Shown: in pieces, positions 17,782 through 26,476 of the stretch
How the letters are laid out: every line of letters starts with the position of its first letter
How positions within the stretch are numbered: position 1 is the first letter of the stretch
Source of the DNA: Algoriphagus lacus
Lineage (GTDB): Bacteria > Bacteroidota > Bacteroidia > Cytophagales > Cyclobacteriaceae
Length of the DNA: 64,000 bases
Assembly (NCBI RefSeq): GCF_003583985.1
Contig: NZ_QXML01000001.1
Coordinates: 186,001-250,000 of the forward strand
Direction of reading: 5' to 3'
Notes under the pieces: model-generated
Seen by the model: the letters and a program-made list of their open reading frames with translations, nothing else
Database searches by the model: none
Told to the model about the DNA's origin: nothing
Program-made: the position numbers and the translations under genes

Positions 17782-17928
17782 CTACCCTAGCTTTCCTTCT
17801 CTAGGAAGGTCTTTTCCACTTTGCTCCTCGAAAATCTTTAAGTTGTGGATCAAAAGAGATTTTGCATTCTGAAGTACATATTCTAAGAAAGCGACTTTTG
17901 CATCCGGGGTTTCGGCTCTACCTTTTTG
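17782..17928 (-). pseudogene. Orphan C-terminal gene fragment, family not recognised
   Basis: A 48-codon open stretch after an in-frame TAG. It has coding-like composition (TPDAKVAFLEYVLQNAKSLL, then NLKIFEEQSGKDLP) and ends with TAG at 17782. It has no ATG. The helical, charged sequence looks like the last part of a soluble protein. It lies between the hydroxylase and the DUF6090 gene and is read as a deletion remnant. The parent family is unknown. Confidence 0.3.
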
Positions 17929-17990
17929 CTAAGAGGTTTTCCGAAAAAATCCGATGCTTTTAAAGTTATGATTATTTAAAAACAAACTAC

Positions 17991-18009
17991 TCCTGATGTC
18001 AACAGGAGA
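17991..18009 (-). terminator. Weak hairpin after the molybdenum hydroxylase large subunit
   Basis: A 6-bp stem (CTCCTG / CAGGAG, 7-nt loop) starts six bases beyond the stop at 18015. In minus orientation it is followed, after a few bases, by TTTGTTTTTAAA. Stem and T run are modest. Confidence 0.4.
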
Positions 18010-18014
18010 ACGGA

Positions 18015-20240
18015 TCAAGTCGAAGGTAGAATTGATGCTCGCAAATCGTTTTTTGAAATCGGAAGTTGTCGGATTCGGATACCTGTTGCATCAAAGATGG
18101 CATTGGTCACCGCCGGGGCTATTACGGGAGTGCTTGGTTCTCCTGCACCACCTGGAGGATTTCCGGAATTGATGATATAAGTCTCAATTTTTGGCGCTTC
18201 ATTCATTCGGGTTACCGGATAATTATGGAAATTACTCTGTGCCACTGCCCCGTTTTCGATGGTAATCTCGCCGGTCATGGCAGCCGCCAAGCCGTAGATT
18301 ATTCCACTTTCCATCTGGGCAATAAATCCATCCGGGTGAATGGCAAAGCCTGGATCAACAGCACAGACAACACGATGCACTTTCACCTTTCCTTCGACGC
18401 TCACTTCCACTTCTGCTACTTCAGCCACAATAGATCCAAAAGATTGGGCTATGGCGACGCCTCTGCCCCAATTGGCAGGAAGAGGAGCTCCCCAATTTGA
18501 CTTTTCGTAAACCAAGTCCAGAACACGTTGAAACCTTAAATTATCCTTTGTCAGGGTCTTTCTGTAGGCAAAAGGATCCTTCTTGGCCGTATGGGCTAAT
18601 TCGTCAATAAAAGATTCAGTCAAAAACCCATGAGTCGAGTGGTCCACGCTTCGCCAGTTTCCCCAAGGCACAAAGGAGGCGGGGCTGGAATATTGAATCA
18701 ACTGATTAGGTATGGTGTAGGGAATATCCGCTGCCTCTGGCGGATGATGTTTGAATATAAACTGATGGGTATAGGCGATGGGAAGCCCTGATTGATCCAA
18801 ACCTGCCTTCATCCGACTGATGGTCGCTTCCCGATAGACATCGTGCTGCGTATCTTCTTCTCTGGACCAGATTAATTTGACCGGGAAGTCCACTTCCTTT
18901 GCGATCAATATCGCCTGCGTCATCACATCGGTCTCGGACCGTCTTCCAAAACCACCTCCCAGGAGTTGATTGTGGACGGTTACCTTATCAATATCTATTT
19001 CAAGGAGTTCTGCAGCCGCGGCCTTGACCCCAAGGGGGTTTTGGCTTCCGCACCAAATTTCACATTTTCCTTCGTGCACCCATGCTGTGCAATTCATAGG
19101 CTCCATGGTGGCGTGGGCCAAAAACGGAAGTTGGTATTCTGCCTCCACAAGGATCGCTGCCTGTTCTAATGCTTTTGTAGCATCTCCATCTTTGAAGTGT
19201 TTTTCCAGATTTCCATCTGCCAAATCAGCATCCATGGCCTTGCGATAGCGGTCCATGATTTCTGCCTGATTCAGACCACTATTTTCTGTGGCTTCAAATT
19301 CTATGGGCAGTGCATCCAATGCAGTTTTTGCCTGCCAATATCCATCAGCAATGACAGCCACTGCATCTCCTAAGTTTAAAATCTTTTTTACTCCCTGTTG
19401 GCTTGAGGAGACAGTGGTGTCCAGAGATTTTACCTTACTTCCAAAAACCGGGGCTGCCTTTATCGTGGCATATTTCATTCCGGGTACCTGCACATCCATT
19501 CCAAACTTAGCCTCTCCGGTCACCTTTGCCGGTATATCAAATCTTGGCTGTGAAGTACCCATGAGGGTAAACTCTTCGGGTGATTTCAGCTTGGGCTGTT
19601 TGGGTATGTTGACCTTGGCTGCTGCAGGTGCAAGCTCCGCAAAAGTGGCACTGCGCTTACTGCTTGCATGACTTATAATACTGTTTTTAGCGGTAAGCTC
19701 CTCTGTCGGTACTTTCCAAGTATCGGCTGCAGCCTGCAGTAGCATGGATTTGGCCGCAGCTCCTGCAATACGCATGGCCTGCTGACCTGTAAATCTTACA
19801 GAAGCACTTCCGCCAGTAATCTGGAAATTCAGGGATTTCACTGCAGTGAGGAAAACCCCGTCTATTGTTTCTTCTATAAACTTGGGGAAAGTGGCATTGC
19901 CTGCAACAAAACCTTTCAACAAGGTGAAATTGGCATATTCTTTATCAGCGGGAGCTTCCTGAAAGGTTACTTTAGACCAATCTGCATCCATCTCATCAGC
20001 GAGCATCATTGCCAAGGCAGTGTGTACTCCCTGCCCCATTTCGGCATGTGGAATGATGGCTGTGACCGTATTATCCGGAGCGATCTTGAGCCAAATATTC
20101 ATGACGGTTTCTCCTTCTGAAGCTATCAATCCGGCTACTTTTGAAGAACGGTTTCCCGGTCGGATCGCTATCCCAATCACCAAGGTTCCTCCTGCCAAAA
20201 CTCCAGCTCCTATAAATGCGCGTCTAGTCCATTTTTTCAT
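18015..20240 (-). CDS. Molybdopterin-binding subunit of a xanthine-dehydrogenase-family oxidoreductase (isoquinoline 1-oxidoreductase beta-like)
   Basis: 741 residues. A Tat signal (MKKWTRRAFIGAGVLAGGTL) indicates folded export to the periplasm. The aldehyde oxidase/xanthine dehydrogenase a/b hammerhead domain lies at about 215-320 (MGTSQPRFDIPAKVTGEAKF). The molybdenum-binding domains follow, with QLLGGGFGRR near 455 and GNWRSVDHSTHGFLTE near 555. The catalytic Glu lies in GGAGEPSTPV, about 30 residues from the C-terminus. The pair resembles IorAB-type enzymes, which hydroxylate N-heterocycles or oxidise aldehydes. The true substrate cannot be inferred. It is encoded 12 bp after its iron-sulfur partner and interrupts the DUF6090 array. 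Confidence 0.9.
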   Translation of the reverse strand: MKKWTRRAFIGAGVLAGGTLVIGIAIRPGNRSSKVAGLIASEGETVMNIWLKIAPDNTVTAIIPHAEMGQGVHTALAMMLADEMDADWSKVTFQEAPADKEYANFTLLKGFVAGNATFPKFIEETIDGVFLTAVKSLNFQITGGSASVRFTGQQAMRIAGAAAKSMLLQAAADTWKVPTEELTAKNSIISHASSKRSATFAELAPAAAKVNIPKQPKLKSPEEFTLMGTSQPRFDIPAKVTGEAKFGMDVQVPGMKYATIKAAPVFGSKVKSLDTTVSSSQQGVKKILNLGDAVAVIADGYWQAKTALDALPIEFEATENSGLNQAEIMDRYRKAMDADLADGNLEKHFKDGDATKALEQAAILVEAEYQLPFLAHATMEPMNCTAWVHEGKCEIWCGSQNPLGVKAAAAELLEIDIDKVTVHNQLLGGGFGRRSETDVMTQAILIAKEVDFPVKLIWSREEDTQHDVYREATISRMKAGLDQSGLPIAYTHQFIFKHHPPEAADIPYTIPNQLIQYSSPASFVPWGNWRSVDHSTHGFLTESFIDELAHTAKKDPFAYRKTLTKDNLRFQRVLDLVYEKSNWGAPLPANWGRGVAIAQSFGSIVAEVAEVEVSVEGKVKVHRVVCAVDPGFAIHPDGFIAQMESGIIYGLAAAMTGEITIENGAVAQSNFHNYPVTRMNEAPKIETYIINSGNPPGGAGEPSTPVIAPAVTNAIFDATGIRIRQLPISKNDLRASILPST

Positions 20241-20252
20241 ATGCTTGTAGAG

Positions 20253-20729
20253 TTAGAGCGTATTGGAAGTTTGAAGTGATGCTGACGCGCGATGAATGGC
20301 TGACTTAATCCGGCTGTACATGCCGCAGCGACAGATATTTCCTGACATGGCTGCGTCAATCTCCTCATCAGTTGGGGAGGGATTTTCATTCAATAGTGCC
20401 ACTGCAGACATGATTTGTCCGGATTGGCAATACCCACATTGTGGAGTTTGCTCTTCAATCCAAGCTTGCTGCACGATATGAAGTGTGTTTTTATCAGGAG
20501 CTATTCCTTCTATGGTAGTGATGTTTTTTCCTTCTGCTGAGATCGCGGGAGTGATGCAAGAGCGAACAGGCTGGCCATCAATGTGAACCGTACAGGCACC
20601 ACATTGAGCGATGCCGCATCCAAATTTGGTCCCGGTCAATCCGCATTGTTCACGAATCACCCAAAGCAAGGGCATGTCAGCAGAGGCATCTACTACATAT
20701 TCCTTTCCATTTATTTTCAAACTAGTCAT
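20253..20729 (-). CDS. [2Fe-2S] subunit of the molybdenum hydroxylase (isoquinoline 1-oxidoreductase alpha-like)
   Basis: 158 residues, normal length for the small subunit. The plant-type ferredoxin domain (about 1-75) carries [17 protein letters not shown] and a later Cys in VRSC. The second all-helical [2Fe-2S] domain has [11 protein letters not shown] and [12 protein letters not shown]. It passes electrons from the molybdenum centre of the 18015 product to an acceptor, in this subfamily usually a cytochrome c. No cytochrome subunit is encoded nearby. The subunit has no signal of its own and probably travels with the Tat substrate. No maturation factor is seen in the window. Confidence 0.92.
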   Translation of the reverse strand: MTSLKINGKEYVVDASADMPLLWVIREQCGLTGTKFGCGIAQCGACTVHIDGQPVRSCITPAISAEGKNITTIEGIAPDKNTLHIVQQAWIEEQTPQCGYCQSGQIMSAVALLNENPSPTDEEIDAAMSGNICRCGMYSRIKSAIHRASASLQTSNTL

Positions 20730-20778
20730 GATTCAGCGGTAATGTTTTTTATCAATATCGGTATATTATTACTAATCA

Positions 20779-20946
20779 TTAGTTTTTGAATTCCTCGATC
20801 ATAATGCGGACTACGGCGACTTTTTTGATGAAAATGTCCGGCATTACATGTTTACAGATCTTGACGCACATTTCTTTGGTATTGAGCCTTCCGAATAGAA
20901 GCACTCCCATCACCTCAAAATTGAGCAGAATAGACGCGATCGTCAT
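20779..20946 (-). other. Unclassified 55-codon open frame, possible gene remnant
   Basis: ATG at 20946 to TAA at 20779, 50 bp upstream of the small hydroxylase subunit. The product (MTIASILLNFEVMGVLLFGR, then a Lys-rich tail ending IMIEEFKN) has a hydrophobic start and plausible codon use. I recognise no family. It could be a small membrane protein or the tail of a broken gene; the second fits the debris around it. Confidence 0.22.
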
Positions 20947-21048
20947 ACGTGCTCATACCTCTTCTAGACTATTTTTTCAATGGATTGTTCTGGGAATTTA
21001 TTATTCCAGACCCGCCATTGATTGATAAATTGAAGTATTCCCAAGATT

Positions 21049-21425
21049 TCAAGGACTTAGCCTGGCAATTTCTACATCCAAATCCCGAATCGTCGATTTT
21101 ACCGATTTCCTCAGGTTTTCATAGAAGAAGTTGATTTAGGATCTGGTACGATTTCGTTGGGTTTTAAGAAAGAACAAATAGGCCTGATCCGTTTTTAGGG
21201 ATTCGAAGTCAAGGGGAATCATACTTCCTGAAAATGAATTATCTGAATTGGGATAATTAAAACCTTCCTCAAATCGCCCAGGCAGGATATGCCTCATCCC
21301 ATACTGTAACTCAGCCAATTCCTCTGCTTCTCCCTGTAGGAAAAAACATACTGCGAGATCAGCACGAGGATTTCGAAGAAGTATTCCGGCCATTTTTCCT
21401 TAAGAGTAACCAGGATTCGTTTCAT
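21049..21425 (-). pseudogene. Broken DUF6090-like gene (subfamily B)
   Basis: The start at 21425 overlaps the stop of the 21422 gene (ATGA) and encodes MKRILVTLKEKWPEYFFEIL, a clear copy of the subfamily B N-terminus. The membrane span is then lost by an internal deletion/frameshift. Homology resumes in another frame with LKTDQAYLFFLKTQRN, which matches the LKNQEFLNLLAMR region of the intact neighbour. That frame is cut by TAA at about 21136 and, after it, continues with the C-terminal helix (YENLRKSVKS, IRDLDVEIARL) to TGA at 21049. So there is at least one deletion/frameshift and one in-frame stop: a pseudogene. Confidence 0.65.
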
Positions 21426-22183
21426 TTTTGGAGCTCTTTTTTGATCAGTTCCCTTAATTGATTGGCATGATTGACAAGCGAAATCGCTTCTGAGTAAGAA
21501 ATATCGAAATGGGTAGTTCTCATGGCCAGGAGATTTAGAAACTCTTGGTTTTTCAGGAGGTGCCCGTAGTCACTTTTCATCGGGAGTTGGCTAGGTTGGT
21601 TTTCCAGATTGGAAGAGGTGGGTGCAGCGTTAATAAATGAACTTCCATATACCGCCGGATACAGATCTGGGATTACGGCATACTTTGCGAGTTGCCCAAT
21701 GAAAGGTCCCATGAAAATTTCATTCGCATAGACCTCCTCTTCTTTAAAATCATCGATCATTCCCGGCCAACTGATCAATTTTTCCTTTATTTCTTCATTT
21801 TGAATGAGACTTATTTTACCAGTTGAAAACAGTAATTCCAGAGTCCCCATTTTTCCATTGTAGGTAGGGCGGACCATGGTTTTGCCAAATAATGTATCCA
21901 ACTCAGAATTCGGATTTATTGGCATAGTTGAGGAGATCTCAAATATGCGGAGGCTGGCATCAATGGCATTTTTTCGAAGGGTATTTAGGAATTCAAATTC
22001 AGCGATGGTGTTATCCAAATCATTCTGGAGGTTTTCCAGAATAGCCCGCTCTTCCAATTTATTTTTTCGGTTTTCATTCCAGCTATTCAAGGCAAAAGCA
22101 CCAAGGATACCAATGGTAATCACCAGGATTTCAAGAAAGTATTCCGGCCACTTTTCTTTGAGGATGGAGTAGATGCGTTTCAT
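21422..22183 (-). CDS. DUF6090-like single-pass membrane protein (subfamily B)
   Basis: 253 residues starting MKRIYSILKEKWPEYFLEIL, with the membrane segment at about 15-33 (FLEILVITIGILGAFALN) followed by SWNENRKNK. It has the same plan as subfamily A (short cytoplasmic amphipathic start, one span, about 210-residue extracytoplasmic domain) but a different N-terminal consensus. The C-terminal domain contains GTLELLFSTGKISLIQNEEI, which parallels the SSG..LISD pattern of subfamily A, so the domains are probably homologous. The stop overlaps the start of a broken copy downstream. It is preceded by its closest relative after 28 bp. Confidence 0.85.
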   Translation of the reverse strand: MKRIYSILKEKWPEYFLEILVITIGILGAFALNSWNENRKNKLEERAILENLQNDLDNTIAEFEFLNTLRKNAIDASLRIFEISSTMPINPNSELDTLFGKTMVRPTYNGKMGTLELLFSTGKISLIQNEEIKEKLISWPGMIDDFKEEEVYANEIFMGPFIGQLAKYAVIPDLYPAVYGSSFINAAPTSSNLENQPSQLPMKSDYGHLLKNQEFLNLLAMRTTHFDISYSEAISLVNHANQLRELIKKELQK

Positions 22184-22211
22184 GGGTTATTTTTTAGGTC
22201 TATGGGCAGAA

Positions 22212-22955
22212 TCAGTCAGAAGCTACGGAGCATTTGCCTTTCAGCGCTGGCTTTAAGGCCATAATTCTGGACCTTATAGATTCATAATGCCGGATATTTC
22301 GATGGTTCAAAGCGATCAGGGCAGAGGCAACATGCTTTAGCTCTTGACTTTGGGAGGGGGTGAGTGGATGCCTGTCCAGGAATTCTGGACGGACAACGGT
22401 CGTGTCCAGCGCTTCTTTCATAAATTCATTGTCTGCAAATCCAATGGAAAAGAAATTATCGAGTTCAAATACTTCGCTGAGACCCAATTCCCCGTTGTTG
22501 GCAATATTGGCAGAAAGGCCTTTGGTTTCCTGAAAATAGACGCCCATCCGATCCAGGATCGCCTGGTCTGTGAAATTGTTCAGGTTTCCACTGGATTTGA
22601 TATCATCGTACCCAGCAGATATGGGGTTGAAGGGATAGGTAATCCTGGCGGTGGATTCCAGGAGTAGCTTCATGGTTTTTTGCTTGTTCGGATTGGGGCT
22701 GACCAGCTCAGCCAATAGTTCATTGCTTTTCTTTAAGCGGAGCTGGCCTTCTGAGAGCAGACTATCTACCTGTACCTCGTCCTGATTCAAATCCGCCAAA
22801 AATCTACAGTAATAGTCTACTACGATTCTTCTGTTGTTTGAATTTTCATTCCAGTTATTCAAGGCAAAAGCACCCAAAATACCAATCGTAATGACCAGGA
22901 TTTCCAAGATGTATTCCGGCCACTTTTCTTTGAGGATAGAGTAGATGCGTTTCAT
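22212..22955 (-). CDS. DUF6090-like single-pass membrane protein (subfamily B)
   Basis: 247 residues. The first 36 residues are almost identical to those of the 21422 product (MKRIYSILKEKWPEYILEIL), after which the two diverge, as if only the membrane anchor were kept uniform. The extracytoplasmic part has SGNLNNFTDQAILDRMG near the middle, the equivalent of the common Ser-Gly motif. Two Cys residues (about 52 and 243) are unusual for the array. It follows the 22986 gene by 30 bp, the widest gap in the otherwise tight run from 31764. Confidence 0.85.
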   Translation of the reverse strand: MKRIYSILKEKWPEYILEILVITIGILGAFALNNWNENSNNRRIVVDYYCRFLADLNQDEVQVDSLLSEGQLRLKKSNELLAELVSPNPNKQKTMKLLLESTARITYPFNPISAGYDDIKSSGNLNNFTDQAILDRMGVYFQETKGLSANIANNGELGLSEVFELDNFFSIGFADNEFMKEALDTTVVRPEFLDRHPLTPSQSQELKHVASALIALNHRNIRHYESIRSRIMALKPALKGKCSVASD

Positions 22956-22985
22956 GTTAAGAGGATGATGGTGTTAGCGCAATTC

Positions 22986-23729
22986 TCACTTAGTTAATTC
23001 CTTGAGGATTACTTCTTTCAGCCTGTGGTTTTGGGCAAGAACAGTCTTTATGTTAAACTCTGTGTTTTTGGTTTTTATTGAAGTTTCCAAAAGCAATTGT
23101 TGAAATTCCGGCGTTTTGGAAAGAAGGATTAGCCTTTCTTTATCCACAAAGTCAAAAGGGGATTCTCCTTTGCCGCTATTGTTATTGTTTTCAAACCAGC
23201 TGGATAATTGGTGGGTCTTGTTGTCGGCCAGATAGACCCGAACTCTGTTTTCCAACAACTCTGCATACTCTGTATAAGTAACATCAAGATCTTTCAGATA
23301 CCTGGCGTAGGTATTTACTTCCTTTCTGACAGACTCATTTGATAGTTTGTCAGCAACAAAGGGATCATTCTTAGTCGCGATAGGATTGTAATAAATCAGG
23401 AGTCGGATCAAATTGGGGTTTTCAATTTCAGAGTCTATTCCCTTCACTCCGATTTCATAAAGGGCTTGGTGCAGGTTATTTATTTTGGTTAGGGTAGTCA
23501 GGTTTTCGCTGAAAGAGAGCGAATCCTCCCTTAAGTCCTGAATTAGATTTTTTAAAACGATTTGTTCTGACCGCCTCGCCTTACTCGCCTCATTTGCATT
23601 ATTGATCTGGAGTGCGATCAAAATACCAATCACAACTAGGAAGATTTCACCAATCGCATAGACCAGATATCGGGTAACTCGGTTTTCAGTGAGAAGCTTT
23701 TGGCGGACTTTTCGGAAAAAAGAGATCAT
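22986..23729 (-). CDS. DUF6090 family single-pass membrane protein (subfamily A)
   Basis: 247 residues, starting MISFFRKVRQKLLTENRVTR, with the membrane span at about 23-42 and the post-span motif NNANEASKARR. The C-terminal domain has the pattern LSNESVRKEVNTYARYLKDL near residue 130, where paralogues have SDDSLR. The start overlaps the stop of the next upstream copy by four bases (ATGA, 23726-23729), so translation is coupled. Confidence 0.86.
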   Translation of the reverse strand: MISFFRKVRQKLLTENRVTRYLVYAIGEIFLVVIGILIALQINNANEASKARRSEQIVLKNLIQDLREDSLSFSENLTTLTKINNLHQALYEIGVKGIDSEIENPNLIRLLIYYNPIATKNDPFVADKLSNESVRKEVNTYARYLKDLDVTYTEYAELLENRVRVYLADNKTHQLSSWFENNNNSGKGESPFDFVDKERLILLSKTPEFQQLLLETSIKTKNTEFNIKTVLAQNHRLKEVILKELTK

Positions 23730-24475
23730 GATGTAGGGGGTTGGGTGTGGTACAAAATAGCCTCAATGATTTCCTCCAATTGTTCCAGTTTGGAAAAGTA
23801 GTTGGTTACGCCCCAAGCTTGATTGTCCAATACATTTTCAAACTCCACTTCCTGTAAGAGAGCAAGGTTTCGTGAGGAGAATTTTGATCTTCCGTTTCCT
23901 TTGAGCATTCCAAAAGAGTCGATGTTTTTCATCGACCCGTTTTTTGAAAGATAGGGTAACATTAAGGTTTCAGCTATAGCGTCTAGGGACTGAAATCCTT
24001 CTTTTTTATCCTCGATTTCATTCACCCACTGAAAAATCAAGGTTCGCAAGGTATCCGATGATATCAGGTTGGTTTTTCCTGAGGAAATCAATTCGGCAAT
24101 CACCGTTTGGCTGGGGACGTAATTCTCATAATCCAACGTCAAATAGAGTAGACTGTCTATATGAGCTTCCGAAAGCTCAGAATCAGGCTCTCCCATACTA
24201 TTCAAGACTTCCTTGATTGCCTCCAAAACAGTCCGATGATGCTGGATGAAGGCATGAATACTTACTTTGTTTAGCTGAAATTCTTGGTGAAGGTCTTTGA
24301 GGATAGCGGCTTCCTTTTTTTGATTGATTCGATTTTCATTCCAGGTATTCACCTGCAAGGCGATCAAAATCCCAATGGTGACCAAAAAAATTTCCCCCAA
24401 AGCATAGGCGATGTACCTGGTGACCTTGTTTTGGGAAAGAAGGGATTGGCGGATTTTGCGGAAGAATGAGATCAT
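23726..24475 (-). CDS. DUF6090 family single-pass membrane protein (subfamily A)
   Basis: 249 residues. N-terminus MISFFRKIRQSLLSQNKVTR, then a span with YALGEIFLVTIGILIALQVN and TWNENR. The central motif is ELISSGKTNLISSDTLR, the clearest version of the Ser-Gly-Lys/ILxSDxLR element shared across the array. It lies 16 bp downstream of the 24492 gene and overlaps the gene below by four bases. Function unknown. Confidence 0.87.
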   Translation of the reverse strand: MISFFRKIRQSLLSQNKVTRYIAYALGEIFLVTIGILIALQVNTWNENRINQKKEAAILKDLHQEFQLNKVSIHAFIQHHRTVLEAIKEVLNSMGEPDSELSEAHIDSLLYLTLDYENYVPSQTVIAELISSGKTNLISSDTLRTLIFQWVNEIEDKKEGFQSLDAIAETLMLPYLSKNGSMKNIDSFGMLKGNGRSKFSSRNLALLQEVEFENVLDNQAWGVTNYFSKLEQLEEIIEAILYHTQPPTS

Positions 24476-24491
24476 AAGTAGAGCTTATTGA

Positions 24492-25241
24492 TTAGTGATA
24501 TTTTTTCACCTCTGATTGGATTGAATCCCTAATCCGTGAAACATCGAACTTGTAACCTTTAAACATGCCAAGAATTTCATTCCAACTTACTGATTGTCGG
24601 GAAACCTTATTGATCAGTGAGGGATCGGCTGCCATTAATTCAAAATCGTAGGAAGGGGTGACTTTGCTGGAATCAGTACCGGGATGTAGGATTGTATATC
24701 GAACATACTTTTGGAATTCTCCTGTTTTCATGAGTTCCGAATCATGATAGGTCCTATTCACTTCCAGGATAAAATCACGGTACTCAGAGAGATTGATAAA
24801 AGCATCTCGAATCCAGCGACTTTGGATCAGGTTGAGTTCTCCTCCGCTACTCATTTCCTCATAAGTAGATAAGCTTGCCAAGGTCATATAAAACATGTGG
24901 TATTCATTTACATACTGATCAAAATTCACTTGGTCTGAACTCGAAAGTTTTTTGGTCTCCATTGCATTTTTTACAATGATGGAATTCTTCAAATGTCTTT
25001 CATTGCCCATGATAAAGCCTTCTGTATCCTTGAGAGCAATTTCCATATCCTCATTGAGTCGTTGCAAGTAGCTGTAAGCTTTGATTTTTGTTTTGCGTTG
25101 TTCGTTCCAGGTATTTACCTGAAGTGCGATCAAAATCCCAATGGTTACCAAAAAAATCTCCCCCAAGGCATAGGCGATGTACCGGGTGACCCGGTTTTGG
25201 GAAAGGAGCTTTTGGCGGATTTTGCGGAAGAAGGTGATCAT
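24492..25241 (-). CDS. DUF6090 family single-pass membrane protein (subfamily A)
   Basis: 249 residues, MITFFRKIRQKLLSQNRVTR, span with ALGEIFLVTIGILIALQVN, then TWNEQRKTK. Its anchor is nearly identical to that of the 23726 product, while the rest is clearly different (EEMSSGGELNLIQSRWIRDA is the motif region). The ATG overlaps the stop of the 25238 gene by four bases (25238-25241). Confidence 0.87.
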   Translation of the reverse strand: MITFFRKIRQKLLSQNRVTRYIAYALGEIFLVTIGILIALQVNTWNEQRKTKIKAYSYLQRLNEDMEIALKDTEGFIMGNERHLKNSIIVKNAMETKKLSSSDQVNFDQYVNEYHMFYMTLASLSTYEEMSSGGELNLIQSRWIRDAFINLSEYRDFILEVNRTYHDSELMKTGEFQKYVRYTILHPGTDSSKVTPSYDFELMAADPSLINKVSRQSVSWNEILGMFKGYKFDVSRIRDSIQSEVKKYH

Positions 25242-25951
25242 CGAAGATGGGTTTTGGTCAGGGATCTGATTTCAGAAATCTTGAGAAGCGCACTTTCAAC
25301 GGTTCGTACTGTGCCTTCCCGGTTATCCTGATAGATTCTGAAAAGCACAATGTTGGAAGGTTTTTCGAAAAATGTTTTGGAGTTCACCGGCTGACAATAA
25401 TCCATCCACTTAAAATCCGAAAACTCTGCTTTGATTACCGGAAGCCAATCGGTGTTAAAAGAAAATTCCACATCATCCAGACTTTGATAGGCCTCAAACA
25501 AATTCACATCATAGTAGGAAATAAAGGCCAGCTGGAGTTCCTTATCCGTGATGTTTTCTATCCCTTTTGCCTTTAATACTTCAAAGGCACTGGATTGGGA
25601 TTTAAAGCGTTCGAAGGAAATGATTTTCCCCATCCAGAAATTCAGGCTGTCACTGTAGTTTTTCAGGGCTATTTGCTCCAGCAGCCGGTCGGTCAGTTCA
25701 ATTGCCTGTTTGGCTTTAAAGAGTTCTTCAGACAAGAGTGCAGAATCCCGTTGGAGGTTTTGGTCGATTAGGGAAAGTATTTCTTTTTCAAACACCCTGG
25801 CCTTTCGGTTTTCATTCCAGGTGTTTACCTGTAAAGCCAACAAGATCCCTATCATCACCAAAGCGATCTCTCCCAAAGCATAGGTCAGGTACCTCGTGAC
25901 CCGGTTTTCCTCAAGGAGTTTTTGGCGGATTTTTCGGAAGAATTTCAACAT
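25238..25951 (-). CDS. DUF6090 family single-pass membrane protein (subfamily A)
   Basis: 237 residues from the ATG at 25951; an earlier in-frame ATG at 26020 lies inside the upstream gene and adds a non-homologous leader. It begins MLKFFRKIRQKLLEENRVTR, with the span at about 23-42 and TWNENRKAR after it. The motif region reads KAKGIENITDKELQLAF. It is the first subfamily A member after the sulfatase-headed section and starts 7 bp after the stop of the SnoaL-like gene. Confidence 0.86.
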   Translation of the reverse strand: MLKFFRKIRQKLLEENRVTRYLTYALGEIALVMIGILLALQVNTWNENRKARVFEKEILSLIDQNLQRDSALLSEELFKAKQAIELTDRLLEQIALKNYSDSLNFWMGKIISFERFKSQSSAFEVLKAKGIENITDKELQLAFISYYDVNLFEAYQSLDDVEFSFNTDWLPVIKAEFSDFKWMDYCQPVNSKTFFEKPSNIVLFRIYQDNREGTVRTVESALLKISEIRSLTKTHLR

Positions 25952-25958
25952 CGGAATC

Positions 25959-26474
25959 TTATTTGACGAGTATCGGCTTTGCGGTATACGCAGCACTAAG
26001 AAACTTCCAGGAATCACCATCCTTCAGCAAGGTGAAATAATCCATGTTTTGGGATTGGGCTTTTCCCTCCCGATAAAGGATGGCATCGGCTTTAACAAAA
26101 GCCAACTGACCCTCGCTGATGTGGATGGTGTAATTGGACACCGGTTCGGTATAGGGAGAGTGATTCTCGTTTTTACTGGCCAAATAATCTTCGATAGTGG
26201 TGGTAAAGGTGTTCCACTTTCCCTCCCTGAATCTTGCACCCCCAATGGTTGCCTTTGGCAAAAACATAGGCTCAATGGCCTCCAAATCCCCGTTTCCCAT
26301 AGCAGCGAGAAAACGCTCTACCAAGTTTTTGACAGCAGCTTCATCGGGGTCTTGATCAATCCCGTTTTCGTGGGCTTCAGTTTTGGGGGAAACTTCCTGC
26401 GCCAGTGAAGCTTCTGCCATACTCCACACGAAAAGAATCAATAGCAAAAAGAAATTTCTATACGTGTTTTCCAT
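25959..26474 (-). CDS. Secreted SnoaL/NTF2-like protein
   Basis: 171 residues with a Sec signal peptide (hydrophobic FFLLLILFVW, cleavage near ASLAQ). The mature part has the NTF2-fold plan: helix with DEAAVKNLVERFLAAMGNGD, then LEAIEPMFLPKATIGGARF, and strands ending in DSWKFLSAAYTAKP. This matches SnoaL-like/DUF4440-type proteins, which bind small molecules or act as accessory domains. No catalytic assignment is possible. It sits between subfamily C (2 bp upstream) and subfamily A (7 bp downstream) genes, so it belongs to the same transcript. Confidence 0.8.
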   Translation of the reverse strand: MENTYRNFFLLLILFVWSMAEASLAQEVSPKTEAHENGIDQDPDEAAVKNLVERFLAAMGNGDLEAIEPMFLPKATIGGARFREGKWNTFTTTIEDYLASKNENHSPYTEPVSNYTIHISEGQLAFVKADAILYREGKAQSQNMDYFTLLKDGDSWKFLSAAYTAKPILVK

Positions 26475-26476
26475 GG

